NCBI RefSeq assembly: GCF_023109105.1
Contig: NZ_JALDTZ010000008.1
Location: 1 to 64,000 of the forward strand
Length of the DNA stretch: 64,000 bases
From: Streptococcus mitis
GTDB taxonomy: Bacteria; Bacillota; Bacilli; Lactobacillales; Streptococcaceae
Direction of reading: 5' to 3'
The number at the start of each line of letters is the position of its first letter. Within the stretch, counting starts at the first letter, position 1. Shown in pieces: positions 18,292-32,342 of the stretch. Position numbers and translations under genes: made by a program. Below the pieces are notes generated by a model, which saw only the letters and a program-made list of their open reading frames with translations, made no database searches and was not told the origin of the DNA.

Positions 18292-18428
18292 TTTTTTCTC
18301 CTTTTATCCTTTAGATAGGACAGGTATTTTCAATATTAAATTATATCATATTTTCCTATTCTTTGCCCATTTCTACTAATGTTATAAGACAAATACTATT
18401 CACCCCAAAAGTAGAAATTCCTATCCTC

Positions 18429-19466
18429 TTATTTCACAACAAGCTCATAACGTGTCGTACTGGTGAAGGTTTTACCGGCTTTAAGAATGACTTGGTCTTT
18501 GAGGTCACTGTGAATAGCATCTGGTAAAGCTTGCGCTTCAAGGGCAATCCCATTGTGCTGTACCATTGGCTGACCTCCTATGATGACACTTTCATCCACA
18601 AAGTTTGCTGTGTAGACTACAAAGCAAGGAGCTTCTGTCTTGAAAAGCAGGAAGCGACCTGAATTTTGGTCATAAAGGAAACCAGCATTGTCATGACCTG
18701 CAGGAAGGGCAAATGGGTGATCCAAACCAGATACTAGCTGGATTTGTTCGTCTTCTTCTGCAAAGATATCCTTCAACAAGACACCATTATAAATGTGTTT
18801 CACTACATCACGATTGGCATCTGGAGTTTTGGCAGGAACACCATCGGGCGCAATTGGATAAATTCCCTCTGTGTTTAGTTGGAAGACATGGCGGTCAATT
18901 GTCTGTGTGAAATCACCAGACAAGTTGAAATAGCTGTGGTTGGTTGGATTGACCAGCGTATCCTGATCGGTTGTTACTTTATAGCTGATTTCATAGGCTC
19001 CAGTTTCTTCCAAGTGGTAACTGATCCAGATTTTGAGATTGCCAGGAAATCCTCCTGTTCCATCTGTACGTTCTGTGTAGAGGGTCAAGCCATGGTCGCT
19101 CACTTCAATTAGTTCAAACAAACTTGCATCCCAACCTGTTGAACCACTGTGATTGCAATTGCTTGCATTGTTGACTTCAAGATCATAAGTCTTACCATTA
19201 AGCTCAAAAGTCGCACCTGCAATACGTCCTGCTACAGGACCTACGCTAGCTCCATGTTTGGGGCTATTGCCTACATAGCTATCAAAATCATCAAAACCCA
19301 AGATAACATTGGCAAAATTTCCAGCCTTGTCAGGTGTGACATAGCGCAAGATGGTCGCACCATAAGTCATGACCTCAAGCTGGTAACCACCGTCCGTCTC
19401 AAAACGATAGGCTAAGACATCTTGTCCCTCAACATTTCCAAATACACGCTCTGTGTATGCTTTCAT
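18429..19466 (-). CDS. galM: Aldose 1-epimerase
   Basis: 345 residues of the galactose mutarotase family, which interconverts alpha and beta anomers of galactose released by BgaC. The catalytic region TNHSYFNLSGD (His about 175) and a later family motif AGFLYDQNSGRFL are present. It is the last gene of the bgaC operon and is separated from agaS by a hairpin. Confidence 0.92.
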   Translation of the reverse strand: MKAYTERVFGNVEGQDVLAYRFETDGGYQLEVMTYGATILRYVTPDKAGNFANVILGFDDFDSYVGNSPKHGASVGPVAGRIAGATFELNGKTYDLEVNNASNCNHSGSTGWDASLFELIEVSDHGLTLYTERTDGTGGFPGNLKIWISYHLEETGAYEISYKVTTDQDTLVNPTNHSYFNLSGDFTQTIDRHVFQLNTEGIYPIAPDGVPAKTPDANRDVVKHIYNGVLLKDIFAEEDEQIQLVSGLDHPFALPAGHDNAGFLYDQNSGRFLLFKTEAPCFVVYTANFVDESVIIGGQPMVQHNGIALEAQALPDAIHSDLKDQVILKAGKTFTSTTRYELVVK

Positions 19467-19498
19467 TCTGTTCTCCTTTTACTATTTCTCTCAAGCAA

Positions 19499-19535
19499 AC
19501 AAACCATAGAAAGCCGACTGACAATCTATGGTTTA
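19499..19535 (-). terminator. Hairpin between agaS and galM
   Basis: Arms AAACCATAGA and TCTATGGTTT. The T-run on the minus strand is short (TTTGTTT). It may attenuate rather than stop transcription into galM. Confidence 0.5.
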
Positions 19536-19581
19536 TCTGATAATTTACAAATCCTCTTGTCAAGAATTCATAAATACTGTA

Positions 19582-20748
19582 TTACTTTTGGTATTCGTGG
19601 ATGATAACACCTTGTACCACACGGTTTACTGTACCAGTAGGTGATGGTGTGTCTGGTTTATTTTCTACCTTGAGTGAAGTCAATAGGGCAAAGAGTTGGG
19701 CATAAACGATGTAAGGGAAGACACGGTAAATATCATTCAAGACACCGCCACAACCAAGGGCCACTTCTTTGACATTTTCAAGACCAAAGGCTTGATCACT
19801 CAAAAGCACGACACGACGAGCAATATGATCACCAGCAACTTCACGAACCAAGTCCAAGTCGTACTTGCGAGTGTAGTCTTTCGTTGTACCAAAGACCAAG
19901 ACAACTGTATCTTCGTTAATAAGAGATTTTGGACCGTGACGGAAGCCGACTGGGCTTTCATACATGGTCGCCACTTGACCAGCTGTTAGTTCCAAAATCT
20001 TGAGCTGAGCTTCATGAGCAAGTCCAAAGAAAGGACCGGCGCCTAGATAGATGACTCGGTTAAAGTCTAGGTCAACAAGCTCTTTGACATCTTCTGCATT
20101 ATCTAGAACTTTACGGGCAAGACTAGAAACAACTTCAAAACGTTCAGATTTCACAGCAAATTCTGTAGGATCAAAGACCAAGAGAGCTGTCAACATCATT
20201 GACGTAAAGCTAGAAGTCATGGCAAATCCAGCGTCATTAGAAGCAGCTGGTTGCAAGAGCAAGAGATTACGGTCATCCCCGTGAGCTTGGAGAGCCAATT
20301 TACCGTCCGCTGCACAAGTAATCGTCACTTGGTAAAGCTCATCTACCAAGGCTTTGGCCAAATCAACAGTCGCCACACTTTCAGGCGAGTTCCCACTACG
20401 AGCAAAAGATACAAGGACAGTCGCCACATCTTTTTTCAAATAAGTTTCTGGATTGGCAACGATATCTGTTGTCGCAATGGCATTGAAATTCCATTTGCGT
20501 TCGTCATAGACTTCCTTAAAGTAAGGTACCAAGGTATCTCCCACATAAGCAGAAGTCCCAGCACCTGTCAAGATAACCTTGATATAGTCATGTTTATCCG
20601 CAATCCCTTGCAGGAAGGCTGCAATTTCTTCACGTTTTGCTTGATAAGATTCAAAAGCTTCTTTCCATACATCAGGCTGTTGGTAGATTTCACGTGTAGT
20701 GATTTCTGCACCCAATTCGAGCAAGTCTTCTTTTGTATAATGTAGCAT
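19582..20748 (-). CDS. agaS: SIS-domain sugar isomerase AgaS
   Basis: 388 residues with two SIS domains. The first contains ILTGAGTSAYVGD and VSFARSGNSPES, and the second YLGAGPFFGLAHEAQLKILELT and SPVGFRHGPKSL. AgaS-type enzymes deaminate/isomerise galactosamine-6-phosphate towards tagatose-6-phosphate. Here it lies in the operon with the mannose-family PTS and BgaC. Function is inferred from family and context. Confidence 0.9.
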   Translation of the reverse strand: MLHYTKEDLLELGAEITTREIYQQPDVWKEAFESYQAKREEIAAFLQGIADKHDYIKVILTGAGTSAYVGDTLVPYFKEVYDERKWNFNAIATTDIVANPETYLKKDVATVLVSFARSGNSPESVATVDLAKALVDELYQVTITCAADGKLALQAHGDDRNLLLLQPAASNDAGFAMTSSFTSMMLTALLVFDPTEFAVKSERFEVVSSLARKVLDNAEDVKELVDLDFNRVIYLGAGPFFGLAHEAQLKILELTAGQVATMYESPVGFRHGPKSLINEDTVVLVFGTTKDYTRKYDLDLVREVAGDHIARRVVLLSDQAFGLENVKEVALGCGGVLNDIYRVFPYIVYAQLFALLTSLKVENKPDTPSPTGTVNRVVQGVIIHEYQK

Positions 20749-20847
20749 TGAGTTCCTCTTTTTCTATTAAATATGGGAATGGGAGTAAGCCCCATTCCCA
20801 TGTATATTCTATATAAAATGCTCTAACGATTTTCACGTTGTCACATC

Positions 20848-21252
20848 TTATTCATCTTCGTCATCATCGAAGCCAGCTAACAGGTCATTAACTTTCACAA
20901 TGCTTTCTGCAGCACGGTTCTTATAGTCCGCATCTGCACCTGTAAGGCTCGCATTGATAAATTCAATCACCATTGGAAGATTCATTCCTGCATAAAGTTC
21001 GATGTCACGACCTTCCATGATCAAACGACTGACCACGTTACATGGTGTTCCACCGAGAAGATCCGCAAAGACTAGGAAATCATCCAATCCTTCAATAGCA
21101 GCTTCAAATTTCGCAGTAAATTCTTCTGGACCATCTTCTGGAAGAAGAGCCACTGCATGAATATTGTCTTGTGGACCCATGATCATTTCAGTGCTACCTT
21201 TAAGTTCTTCACAGAAGCGACCATGACTCACCAAAATTAATGATTTAGCCAT
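20848..21252 (-). CDS. PTS mannose-family EIIA
   Basis: 134 residues starting MAKSLILVSHGRFCEELKGS. His10 of SHG is the phospho-acceptor of EIIA-man domains, and DLLGGTPCN is also typical. It passes phosphate from HPr to EIIB. The acidic tail DDDEDE is unusual but harmless. It starts 3 bp after the IID stop. The PTS likely imports galactose, N-acetylgalactosamine or Gal-GalNAc. Confidence 0.92.
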   Translation of the reverse strand: MAKSLILVSHGRFCEELKGSTEMIMGPQDNIHAVALLPEDGPEEFTAKFEAAIEGLDDFLVFADLLGGTPCNVVSRLIMEGRDIELYAGMNLPMVIEFINASLTGADADYKNRAAESIVKVNDLLAGFDDDEDE

Positions 21253-21255
21253 AAA

Positions 21256-22077
21256 TTATGCGCCCATTCCAAGTACAAATTTACCAAAGGCAGAAAGACC
21301 TACTGCAAAAGCGATAATGATACCGATAGCTTTAGTAGAGGTCATACCTTTCTTACCAAGCAACCAGAAGATAAAGGCAGTAAAGATTGCTGGAAGCAAA
21401 CGTGGGAAGATTTGGTTCAAGATGTCTTGGAAATCAATCATCTTTTCACCGATTGGCAACTTGTAAGAAATTTCAAAGTTAATCATTGTTGCTACAAGAG
21501 CACCCATCATGAAGACACCAAGTACAGATGCAGCGTCAATCAAAGCTGTCAAAGTACTTTGCATGTTATTGATGAGGTTAACCCCTTCTTTATATGCAAA
21601 TTCCAACTGTTTCCAACGGAAGATGTCATAAGCAACCGCAACTGCAATCCAAAGGAAGATTCCCCAAGGTTGTCCAGCGATAGCCATAGTTGCTGCGATA
21701 GATCCCATGATAGCAGGTACAAGCGAACCAAAGATTGTATCTCCAAGAGGAGCAAAGGGTCCCATCAAACCTGTCTTGATACCGTTAACGGCATCTTTTG
21801 AACCTACACCATCTTTTTCTTCCATGGCAAGGTCAAAACCAGCGATAATGGTATGGAAGAATGGAGAAGTATTGAAGAATTGAGTATGAACTTTCATCAT
21901 TTCCTTCAATTCAGGAGTTCCATCCCCATACATTTTACGCAATTGAGGCAAAATCATGTAAAGGTAACCAGAAGCTTGCATACGTTCGTAGTTCCAACCC
22001 AATTGGAAAGTAAACAAGCTACGTTTGTTGATTTGATTAAAATCTTCTTTTGTAAGTTTGTAATTAGAATTCGTCAT
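21256..22077 (-). CDS. PTS mannose-family EIID
   Basis: About 273 residues starting MTNSNYKLTKEDFNQINKRS. The EIID signature NYERMQASGYLYMILPQLRKMY and the terminal membrane helices are present. The gene overlaps the 3' end of the IIC gene by 14 bp. It forms the membrane channel with EIIC. Confidence 0.93.
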   Translation of the reverse strand: MTNSNYKLTKEDFNQINKRSLFTFQLGWNYERMQASGYLYMILPQLRKMYGDGTPELKEMMKVHTQFFNTSPFFHTIIAGFDLAMEEKDGVGSKDAVNGIKTGLMGPFAPLGDTIFGSLVPAIMGSIAATMAIAGQPWGIFLWIAVAVAYDIFRWKQLEFAYKEGVNLINNMQSTLTALIDAASVLGVFMMGALVATMINFEISYKLPIGEKMIDFQDILNQIFPRLLPAIFTAFIFWLLGKKGMTSTKAIGIIIAFAVGLSAFGKFVLGMGA

Positions 22078-22969
22078 CTTCGATTTCCCCACTTTCTGAT
22101 GGTGTAGAAGGTTCTGCTACAGCTACTTTTTGGCTATTTTTGAAGTGAAGCACTGCAAGGAAGATACCTACGATAGAGATACCAATCATAGACAAACCTT
22201 TGAAGTTGTTCACGAAACCAATTTTTTCAGCAACATCTTTAGGTAGAGTACCGATAATACCTGCAACAGCGCCACCAAGACCTGTTACATATGAGTAAAG
22301 AACAGTCAACATAGCTGTCAAACCAAATCCCATTGCAAGGTAGTGAAGGTTACGTTTAACTGGAAGGTAACGAAGCAAGATTGCAAATCCAAGACCTGGA
22401 AGCATACGTCCTGCAAGTGTCAAACCATCTGCAACCCACTGGTATTTTGTAACGAAGTCTACTACGTGTTGTACAAATTCACCACCAAATGCAAGCGCGA
22501 AGAAGACTGGAAGGGCACGAGATAAAGCCCAAGGAATCGCACCAAGTAGGTAGTTACGTTCAATACCTTTGTAATCAAAGCGTTCGATTGCCGCATCCAC
22601 ACGGTGAGCAAAGAAGGTAGTAGTCATACGACCAAGAACGTCGAAGTAAGTCAAGAGAGCTGCTACTGGCACAGCGATTGTTGTGATCGCAAGTGCTGTA
22701 TCAATTCCTTGTGAAACAGAGAAGGCTGTCGCAAGAACCGCACCAGAAGTTGCGTCGATACGAGAAGCACCACCGAAGGTACCAACCCCAAGAACGAATA
22801 GCTGCAAGTTACCACCGATAAGTAGACCAGTAGTCACATCTCCCATGATTAAACCAGTAATAAAACCAGCAAATACAGGGGAACCTGCAGATGAAACGAT
22901 CGTCAACTCATCACAGATTTGATAAGCTGAGTACAAAGTGAGAAGTAAAATTTGCCACCATTGTATCAT
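22064..22969 (-). CDS. PTS mannose-family EIIC
   Basis: 301 residues of a polytopic membrane protein. Typical IIC features are AGFITGLIMGDVTTGLLIGG (about 35-54), the GTFGGASRIDAT segment and the acidic cytoplasmic tail SESGEIEDDEF. It is the sugar-translocating subunit. RBS TAGGAGGTCATTGTT. Confidence 0.93.
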   Translation of the reverse strand: MIQWWQILLLTLYSAYQICDELTIVSSAGSPVFAGFITGLIMGDVTTGLLIGGNLQLFVLGVGTFGGASRIDATSGAVLATAFSVSQGIDTALAITTIAVPVAALLTYFDVLGRMTTTFFAHRVDAAIERFDYKGIERNYLLGAIPWALSRALPVFFALAFGGEFVQHVVDFVTKYQWVADGLTLAGRMLPGLGFAILLRYLPVKRNLHYLAMGFGLTAMLTVLYSYVTGLGGAVAGIIGTLPKDVAEKIGFVNNFKGLSMIGISIVGIFLAVLHFKNSQKVAVAEPSTPSESGEIEDDEF

Positions 22970-22995
22970 AACAATGACCTCCTAAAAATTTTTTC

Positions 22996-23472
22996 CTATT
23001 TTAATAAACTCAAAAAGTCTGAAACTGGATCATTTGGAACCATTTGAGCAGTTAATTTAACACCTTTTTCTGCTAGTTTGCGGAAATCTTCCACATCCTT
23101 GTCTACTACGTTAATAGAACGTGTAATAGAACGAGTTTCTGGTGTTTGAGACATATTCCCAACATTAAGGGTTTCAAGTGGTACACCTGCTTCGACCAAA
23201 CCAAGGAAGCGGTCTGGTTTACGAGCCACGATAAAGAGACGTTGGCTATCATATTTACCAGCAAGAATATTGGCTGCCGCTTTTTCAATTGGCAAAATAC
23301 TCAATTTCACACCTGGTGGTGTCGCGAGTTTCAAACCACTCTTTTCAACGTCGTTGTTGACAACTTCGTCATCCACAACCATAATACGTGAAACATTTAG
23401 TTTTCCAGCCCATAGATTGGCTACTTGTCCGTGGATCAAACGTCCATCGATACGGCATCCTACAATTGTCAT
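22996..23472 (-). CDS. PTS mannose-family EIIB
   Basis: 158 residues. CRIDGRLIHGQVANLWAGKL contains the phospho-His (about 15) of IIB-man/sor domains. It phosphorylates the sugar during transport. The start overlaps the bgaC stop by 4 bp, which shows coupling of surface hydrolysis and uptake. Confidence 0.93.
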   Translation of the reverse strand: MTIVGCRIDGRLIHGQVANLWAGKLNVSRIMVVDDEVVNNDVEKSGLKLATPPGVKLSILPIEKAAANILAGKYDSQRLFIVARKPDRFLGLVEAGVPLETLNVGNMSQTPETRSITRSINVVDKDVEDFRKLAEKGVKLTAQMVPNDPVSDFLSLLK

Positions 23473-25256
23473 AAGTTTTCCCCCTTTATGTGTTTTAGTG
23501 TAGGTTTACGAGTTAAATGAATCTCTTCTTTATATTCACCTTCTGTTTCAAAGATAATGATGCGGTTAGCACCTTCCTTTAGATAGCTATGAGGAATATA
23601 AAGCGAGAGGGTTGGGCCGACGTTCCAAAAACGTCCTAGGTTCTGCCCATTGACAAAGGCAACTCCCTTACCAAACTCAGACAAGTCTAGGTAAGTATCT
23701 TTTGGCTCTTGGACTGTAAAGTCATAAGCGTAAAAGGCTGGTTGTCCTTCTGCCCATCCTTTTGAAAAATCAATTTTCTCAGGATTGTCTAGAGGAAGTG
23801 GATAGTGTTTCCAGTTTAGTAAGAAGTGCAAATCCTTACAAACCCCTGTCCGAATTCCCTTACGTTGCGTATCTGCTAAGAACTTGTGTCCATAGTTGAC
23901 ACGCCCCATATTTTCTACCAAGATATCCAATCTAGACAGCGCTTTCTTTTCACCTTGATAAAAAATATCTTCCCCAATCTCTGTCTGATATTGGGTTTCG
24001 ACCCACTGACCATCGACATAAAGCTGAGCCCTATCTCGACCGTCAATGATACGAAGTCTTTCTTCTTCTGCATCCCAGTTTGTTTCTGTTCGGTAGAGTA
24101 GGTAGCCATAACTTTGTCCCAACTCCTCCATCTTTTTAGGATAGAGGCTTTCTACTGGACTTGACAAGCTATCCAAGGTTTCAAACAAGGAAACTTTTTC
24201 AACTAGTGGAATAGCATCCAACTCCATACTCTCTTTGTAGAGCGGTTCTAACTGCGGATACTCTGGGAAATGTGTTGCCATCATCTTCTTGACTGCCAGA
24301 TATTTGGCAGTTGGATTTCCTTCTTCATCCAGAAGGGCATCGTAATCATAAGATGTAACTTGTGGTAGGTCCAAAGTTCCTCGAGCCGAGCAACCATTCA
24401 TGAATCCGAAGTTTGTACCACCGTGGAACATGTAAAGGTTAATAGAGCCTTGCTCCAATACCTCTCGAACAGCTTCTGCCAATTCTTTCGGATCCCGTGT
24501 GATAATCGGTTCTTTCCAACGATTGAACCAGCCATCCCAGAACTCCATACACATGAGTGGCCATTTCTTACCATGCTCATCAAAGAATTCCTGCATCTGT
24601 GAAAAGTTATAAGGTGCCTTAGAACCAAAGTTCCCTGTCACAAAGAGGTCATCTTCGATTAAGGTTCCAGCTTTCAGAGTAGCTCGCCATGGACCATCTG
24701 ATGTAAAGAGGGGACAGGTTACGCCACGCTCTTCCATCAACTGTCGAATGGCTCTTAGATAAGCCTTATCTTCTCCATAAGAACCATACTCATTTTCAAC
24801 CTGCATCATGAGGATGTTGCCACCATTGTCCAACAAATGTGGAACCAACCGTGACAAGAGCTGGTCATAATAGCGACCGACAGCTTCAATATAAGCAGGA
24901 TCTGAGGAACGAAGCCTCATATCTTTGGTTAAAAGCCAAGCTGGTAAACCACCGAATTCCCACTCCGCACAGATGAAGGGTGACGGACGAACAATCGCAT
25001 AGAGACCTAAATCTTGTGCTGTCTGAAGAAATCGCTCCAAATCCAGAGCCCCTTCAAAGTGAAATTCACCCTCACGAGGCTCGTGTAAATTCCAAGCCAC
25101 ATAAGTCTCTACTGTATTAAAACCAAGAGCCTTCAAGTTATAGAGCGAATGATACCAATCTTCTGGAGGAACCCTAAAATAATGAATGGCGCCAGATAAA
25201 ATCTTAAATGATTTTCCATCGAGATAAAAATCATCCCGTATCTCAAATCGTGTCAT
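23469..25256 (-). CDS. bgaC: Beta-galactosidase BgaC (GH35)
   Basis: 595 residues starting MTRFEIRDDFYLDGKSFKIL (RBS AGAAGGTAAGAAT). GH35 fold with acid/base Glu in MMQVENEYGSYG (about 155) and nucleophile Glu in CMEFWDGWFNRW (about 230). C-terminal jelly-roll domains end with KGVAFVNGQNLGRFWNVGP. Pneumococcal BgaC cleaves Gal-beta-1,3-GlcNAc and is found at the surface despite lacking a signal peptide, also absent here. First gene of the operon. Confidence 0.95.
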   Translation of the reverse strand: MTRFEIRDDFYLDGKSFKILSGAIHYFRVPPEDWYHSLYNLKALGFNTVETYVAWNLHEPREGEFHFEGALDLERFLQTAQDLGLYAIVRPSPFICAEWEFGGLPAWLLTKDMRLRSSDPAYIEAVGRYYDQLLSRLVPHLLDNGGNILMMQVENEYGSYGEDKAYLRAIRQLMEERGVTCPLFTSDGPWRATLKAGTLIEDDLFVTGNFGSKAPYNFSQMQEFFDEHGKKWPLMCMEFWDGWFNRWKEPIITRDPKELAEAVREVLEQGSINLYMFHGGTNFGFMNGCSARGTLDLPQVTSYDYDALLDEEGNPTAKYLAVKKMMATHFPEYPQLEPLYKESMELDAIPLVEKVSLFETLDSLSSPVESLYPKKMEELGQSYGYLLYRTETNWDAEEERLRIIDGRDRAQLYVDGQWVETQYQTEIGEDIFYQGEKKALSRLDILVENMGRVNYGHKFLADTQRKGIRTGVCKDLHFLLNWKHYPLPLDNPEKIDFSKGWAEGQPAFYAYDFTVQEPKDTYLDLSEFGKGVAFVNGQNLGRFWNVGPTLSLYIPHSYLKEGANRIIIFETEGEYKEEIHLTRKPTLKHIKGENL

Positions 25257-25278
25257 ATTCTTACCTTCTGACAATTAA

Positions 25279-25292
25279 AGTTTACGCTTTCA
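25279..25292 (-). promoter_or_regulatory. cre-like site before bgaC
   Basis: Minus strand TGAAAGCGTAAACT matches the CcpA consensus TGWAARCGYTWNCW with one mismatch. It lies about 25-35 bp before the bgaC start and would give carbon catabolite repression. Confidence 0.6.
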
Positions 25293-25298
25293 TTTGTT

Positions 25299-25315
25299 GA
25301 TATAGTAAATATATC
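25299..25315. promoter_or_regulatory. Palindrome in the bgaC-bgaR intergenic region
   Basis: GATATA-GTAAA-TATATC overlaps the likely bgaC promoter. It is a candidate operator for the divergently encoded GntR regulator. The rest of the intergenic region (25316-25575) is AT-rich and I see no gene in it. Confidence 0.45.
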
Positions 25316-25575
25316 TCAATATCTTGCATTTGTCAATAGGTTTTCACGATTTTTTTCATTTTTCACTAAATTTTACACAAAAAACTTATAAAAATCTCGT
25401 AATCTATAGTCATAACAACATTTTAGCACCATGTATAAAAATGTAGATTTTTCTATTTATTCCTATGTAAATTAACCTTATAGCCTATTATTCTAATTTT
25501 TTTATTCAAAAGGCTACTATTCTTTCCAGTTTTATGGTAAAATCTTTAACGGAGAAGGAAAATCGAGGTGAAAAT

Positions 25576-26292
25576 ATGGCAATTCCAAAGTATCAATATA
25601 TTAAAGATGAGTTAAAGAACAAAATCATTTCTGGTCAATTTGCTAGTGGAGATAAATTCTACACTGAAGCTGAATTGATTGCAATGTATGATGTAAGTTC
25701 TATCACAGTTGTTCGTGCCTTAAACGACCTTGCCAAGGATGGCTATATTGTCCGCCAACAAGGAAAAGGTACATTCGTTTCACGCGCACGCAAACACAAA
25801 CTCGTAGAGTTTTCAGATGTAGAAGTTTTTGAAACTAAAGATGATAAAGTTACCGTCCTTTCTATTGAGCGTGGAAACAAACTAAGCTACTTAGAAAAAC
25901 TTGGACTACGCGGAGATCAGTTCTACTACAAGATTGAACGCGTTCGCGAAACAGGTGGTGTTGTGTACATCTACCATACATCTTACATTCCAGAACAATA
26001 CATCAACGCAAATTATCCAAATCTTGAATATTATAGCTCTATCTATAACCGTTTCAAATTGGATTACCACATTCACATGAATGATGAACATTTTGAAGAA
26101 ATCAATGAAATAGCATTTCCAACTCCAGAACATGTGGCTTCGGTCCTCGGAGTCGATGAACAATTCCCAACCGTTTTACAAACCAAGACTACTAAACTAG
26201 AGTCTACTGGTCAAGTTCTCGCATACAGCGAAACATATAAACGAGCGGATTACTACAAAATCAAATTCATTTCATGTGACCGTGATCACTAA
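25576..26292 (+). CDS. bgaR: GntR/HutC-family regulator BgaR
   Basis: 238 residues starting MAIPKYQYIKDELKNKIISG, with AATCGAGGTGAAAAT before it. Winged helix-turn-helix about 5-70 (TEAELIAMYDVSSITVVRAL, RQQGKGTFV), then a UTRA effector domain (about 90-235). It is divergent from the bgaC operon and in pneumococcus represses it. The effector is presumably a sugar phosphate. Confidence 0.92.
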   Translation: MAIPKYQYIKDELKNKIISGQFASGDKFYTEAELIAMYDVSSITVVRALNDLAKDGYIVRQQGKGTFVSRARKHKLVEFSDVEVFETKDDKVTVLSIERGNKLSYLEKLGLRGDQFYYKIERVRETGGVVYIYHTSYIPEQYINANYPNLEYYSSIYNRFKLDYHIHMNDEHFEEINEIAFPTPEHVASVLGVDEQFPTVLQTKTTKLESTGQVLAYSETYKRADYYKIKFISCDRDH

Positions 26293-26295
26293 GAA

Positions 26296-26328
26296 GAAAA
26301 GCCTGAGCACTGCTTAGGCTTTCTTCTA
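26296..26328 (+). terminator. Terminator of bgaR
   Basis: AAGCCTGAGCA and TGCTTAGGCTT arms followed by TCTTCT. Confidence 0.75.
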
Positions 26329-26350
26329 TACACATTATACCACAATAAAA

Positions 26351-26364
26351 GGAAAGCGCTTACT
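26351..26364 (+). promoter_or_regulatory. cre-like site upstream of strH
   Basis: GGAAAGCGCTTACT resembles the CcpA operator TGWAARCGYTWNCW. It sits about 230 bp before the strH start, in the 300-bp bgaR-strH gap. The rest of that gap (26365-26580) is AT-rich with no visible gene. Confidence 0.5.
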
Positions 26365-26594
26365 TTTTTGTATAACCTTCTATATTTTGTAGAATATTTT
26401 ATAGAAATAGGATTGAATTACACTATATATGCATATATCAATTAATAGAATTCTTTGTTTAATTTTGATTAGTTTTTATACTTATTATAGCTTTAAAGCA
26501 ATCCTACTTGACTCCTGTTAACATAATAAATAAAACAAAATTGTTGAATTGTGTAAACGTTATTAATATCAAAATGCAATCAGGAGGTTTTGCA

Positions 26595-30592
<3,998 letters not shown>

Positions 30593-30653
30593 GTCTTTTC
30601 GATAAACAATAAACAGCTCTTTGTCAACTGTAGTGGGTTGAAAAAAAGCTAAT

Positions 30654-30689
30654 CTCGAGAAAGGACAAATTTCGTCCTTTCTTTTTTGA
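30654..30689 (+). terminator. Terminator of strH
   Basis: GAAAGGAC and GTCCTTTC arms followed by TTTTTT. Confidence 0.85.
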
Positions 30690-30703
30690 TGTTCAGAGTG
30701 ATA

Positions 30704-30740
30704 AAAAACAGCGAGATTGTGAACCTCGCTGTTTATTTTT
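30704..30740 (-). terminator. Terminator of the purE-K-B operon
   Basis: Minus strand AACAGCGAG and CTCGCTGTT arms followed by TTTTT. Confidence 0.85.
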
Positions 30741-30743
30741 TAA

Positions 30744-32042
30744 TTAATCACCAAGTCCTAGACGGTCAAAGATATCATCCACTCGTTTAGTGTAGTAAAG
30801 AGGGTTAAAGATTTCGTCTATTTCCTCTTGAGTGAGGCGTGATGTCACCTCTGGATCTGCTTCGAGAAGGGGTTTAAAGTCTACTTGATTGTCCCAAGAG
30901 TGGGCTGTTTTTGGTTGCACCAAATCATAGGCTTGCTCACGGGTCATCCCTTTCTCAATCAAAGTCAACATAGCACGTTGGCTAAAGATAAGACCAAAGG
31001 TTGAGTTCATGTTGCGAATCATGTTTTCTGGAAAGACTGTCAAGTTCTTGACGATGTTTCCAAAACGGTTGAGCATGTAGTCGATCAAAATAGTCGTGTC
31101 TGGTGTGATGATACGCTCAGCTGATGAGTGAGAGATATCACGTTCGTGCCAAAGGGCTACGTTCTCATAAGCTGTTACCATGTGACCACGGATAACACGC
31201 GCAAGACCTGTCATGTTTTCAGAACCGATTGGGTTGCGTTTGTGAGGCATTGCAGATGAACCTTTTTGACCTTTAGCAAAGAATTCTTCCACTTCGCGTT
31301 GTTCAGATTTTTGCAATCCACGGATCTCCGTTGCCATACGCTCGATAGAAGTTGCGATGCTAGCAAGAACTGCAAAATACTCAGCGTGAAGGTCACGAGG
31401 AAGGACCTGTGTAGAGATTTCTTGAGCACGGATGCCAAGCTTATCGCAGACGTATTGCTCCACAAATGGTGGGATGTTGGCAAAGTTCCCAACCGCACCA
31501 GAGATCTTACCAGCTTCTACACCAGCAGCCGCATGCTCGAAACGCTCGATATTGCGCTTCATTTCGCTGTACCAAGTGGCTAATTTAAGACCAAAAGTCG
31601 TCGGCTCAGCGTGCACCCCGTGGGTACGACCCATCATGATGGTGAATTTGTGCTCTTTCGCCTTATCAGCGATGATATTGGTGAAGTTTTCAAGGTCACG
31701 ACGGATGATGTCGTTAGCCTGCTTGTAGAGGTAACCGTAGGCCGTATCCACCACGTCAGTAGAGGTCAAGCCATAGTGAACCCACTTGCGCTCCTCACCA
31801 AGAGTCTCAGAAACCGCACGCGTGAAGGCCACCACATCGTGGCGAGTCTCCTGCTCAATCTCCAAAATACGGTCGATGTCAAAGTCCGCTTTCTCGCGAA
31901 TCAAAGCCACATCTTCCTTAGGGATTTCCCCCAACTCAGCCCATGCCTCATCAGCCAAGATTTCCACCTCAAGCCAAGCACGGTATTTATTTTCTTCACT
32001 CCAAATGTTCGCCATCTCAGGGCGACTATATCTATCAATCAT
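30744..32042 (-). CDS. purB: Adenylosuccinate lyase
   Basis: 432 residues of the fumarase/aspartase superfamily. Signature [15 protein letters not shown] (about 261-275) and the catalytic segments [14 protein letters not shown] and [11 protein letters not shown] are intact. It catalyses two steps: SAICAR to AICAR, and adenylosuccinate to AMP. It ends the purE-purK-orf-purB operon. Confidence 0.97.
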   Translation of the reverse strand: MIDRYSRPEMANIWSEENKYRAWLEVEILADEAWAELGEIPKEDVALIREKADFDIDRILEIEQETRHDVVAFTRAVSETLGEERKWVHYGLTSTDVVDTAYGYLYKQANDIIRRDLENFTNIIADKAKEHKFTIMMGRTHGVHAEPTTFGLKLATWYSEMKRNIERFEHAAAGVEAGKISGAVGNFANIPPFVEQYVCDKLGIRAQEISTQVLPRDLHAEYFAVLASIATSIERMATEIRGLQKSEQREVEEFFAKGQKGSSAMPHKRNPIGSENMTGLARVIRGHMVTAYENVALWHERDISHSSAERIITPDTTILIDYMLNRFGNIVKNLTVFPENMIRNMNSTFGLIFSQRAMLTLIEKGMTREQAYDLVQPKTAHSWDNQVDFKPLLEADPEVTSRLTQEEIDEIFNPLYYTKRVDDIFDRLGLGD

Positions 32043-32105
32043 GTAATTTTATTTTCCTTTCTTCTTAACCTTTTGGGCATTAGCTAGCTAAGTGAATGAA
32101 GTTCC

Positions 32106-32333
32106 CTATTCAAACTCTTCTTTCCCAATCCATACAGACGGATAGTGATCTAGTGTATTCAAATCCGTATCAAGCGGTAGATCATAGATAGCTAAATAGT
32201 TATCAGGATACTGAGCAATCAACTCTTCATACTTAGCTTTCACTTTTTCATGATCGCTACTAGCATACAAGACTTCGACGACTGCCCCAGTCTTCTCTTT
32301 TTCGACAAATGCATTTACGATGATTTGAATCAT
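32106..32333 (-). CDS. Small conserved hypothetical protein between purK and purB
   Basis: 75-residue acidic protein (MIQIIVNAFVEKEKTGAVVE start) with no membrane segment or motif I recognise. RBS TAGGAGAAACCT. The same position is occupied by a small gene in pneumococcal pur loci. It is likely co-transcribed with purK and purB. Function is unknown. Confidence 0.8.
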   Translation of the reverse strand: MIQIIVNAFVEKEKTGAVVEVLYASSDHEKVKAKYEELIAQYPDNYLAIYDLPLDTDLNTLDHYPSVWIGKEEFE

Positions 32334-32342
32334 AGGTTTCTC

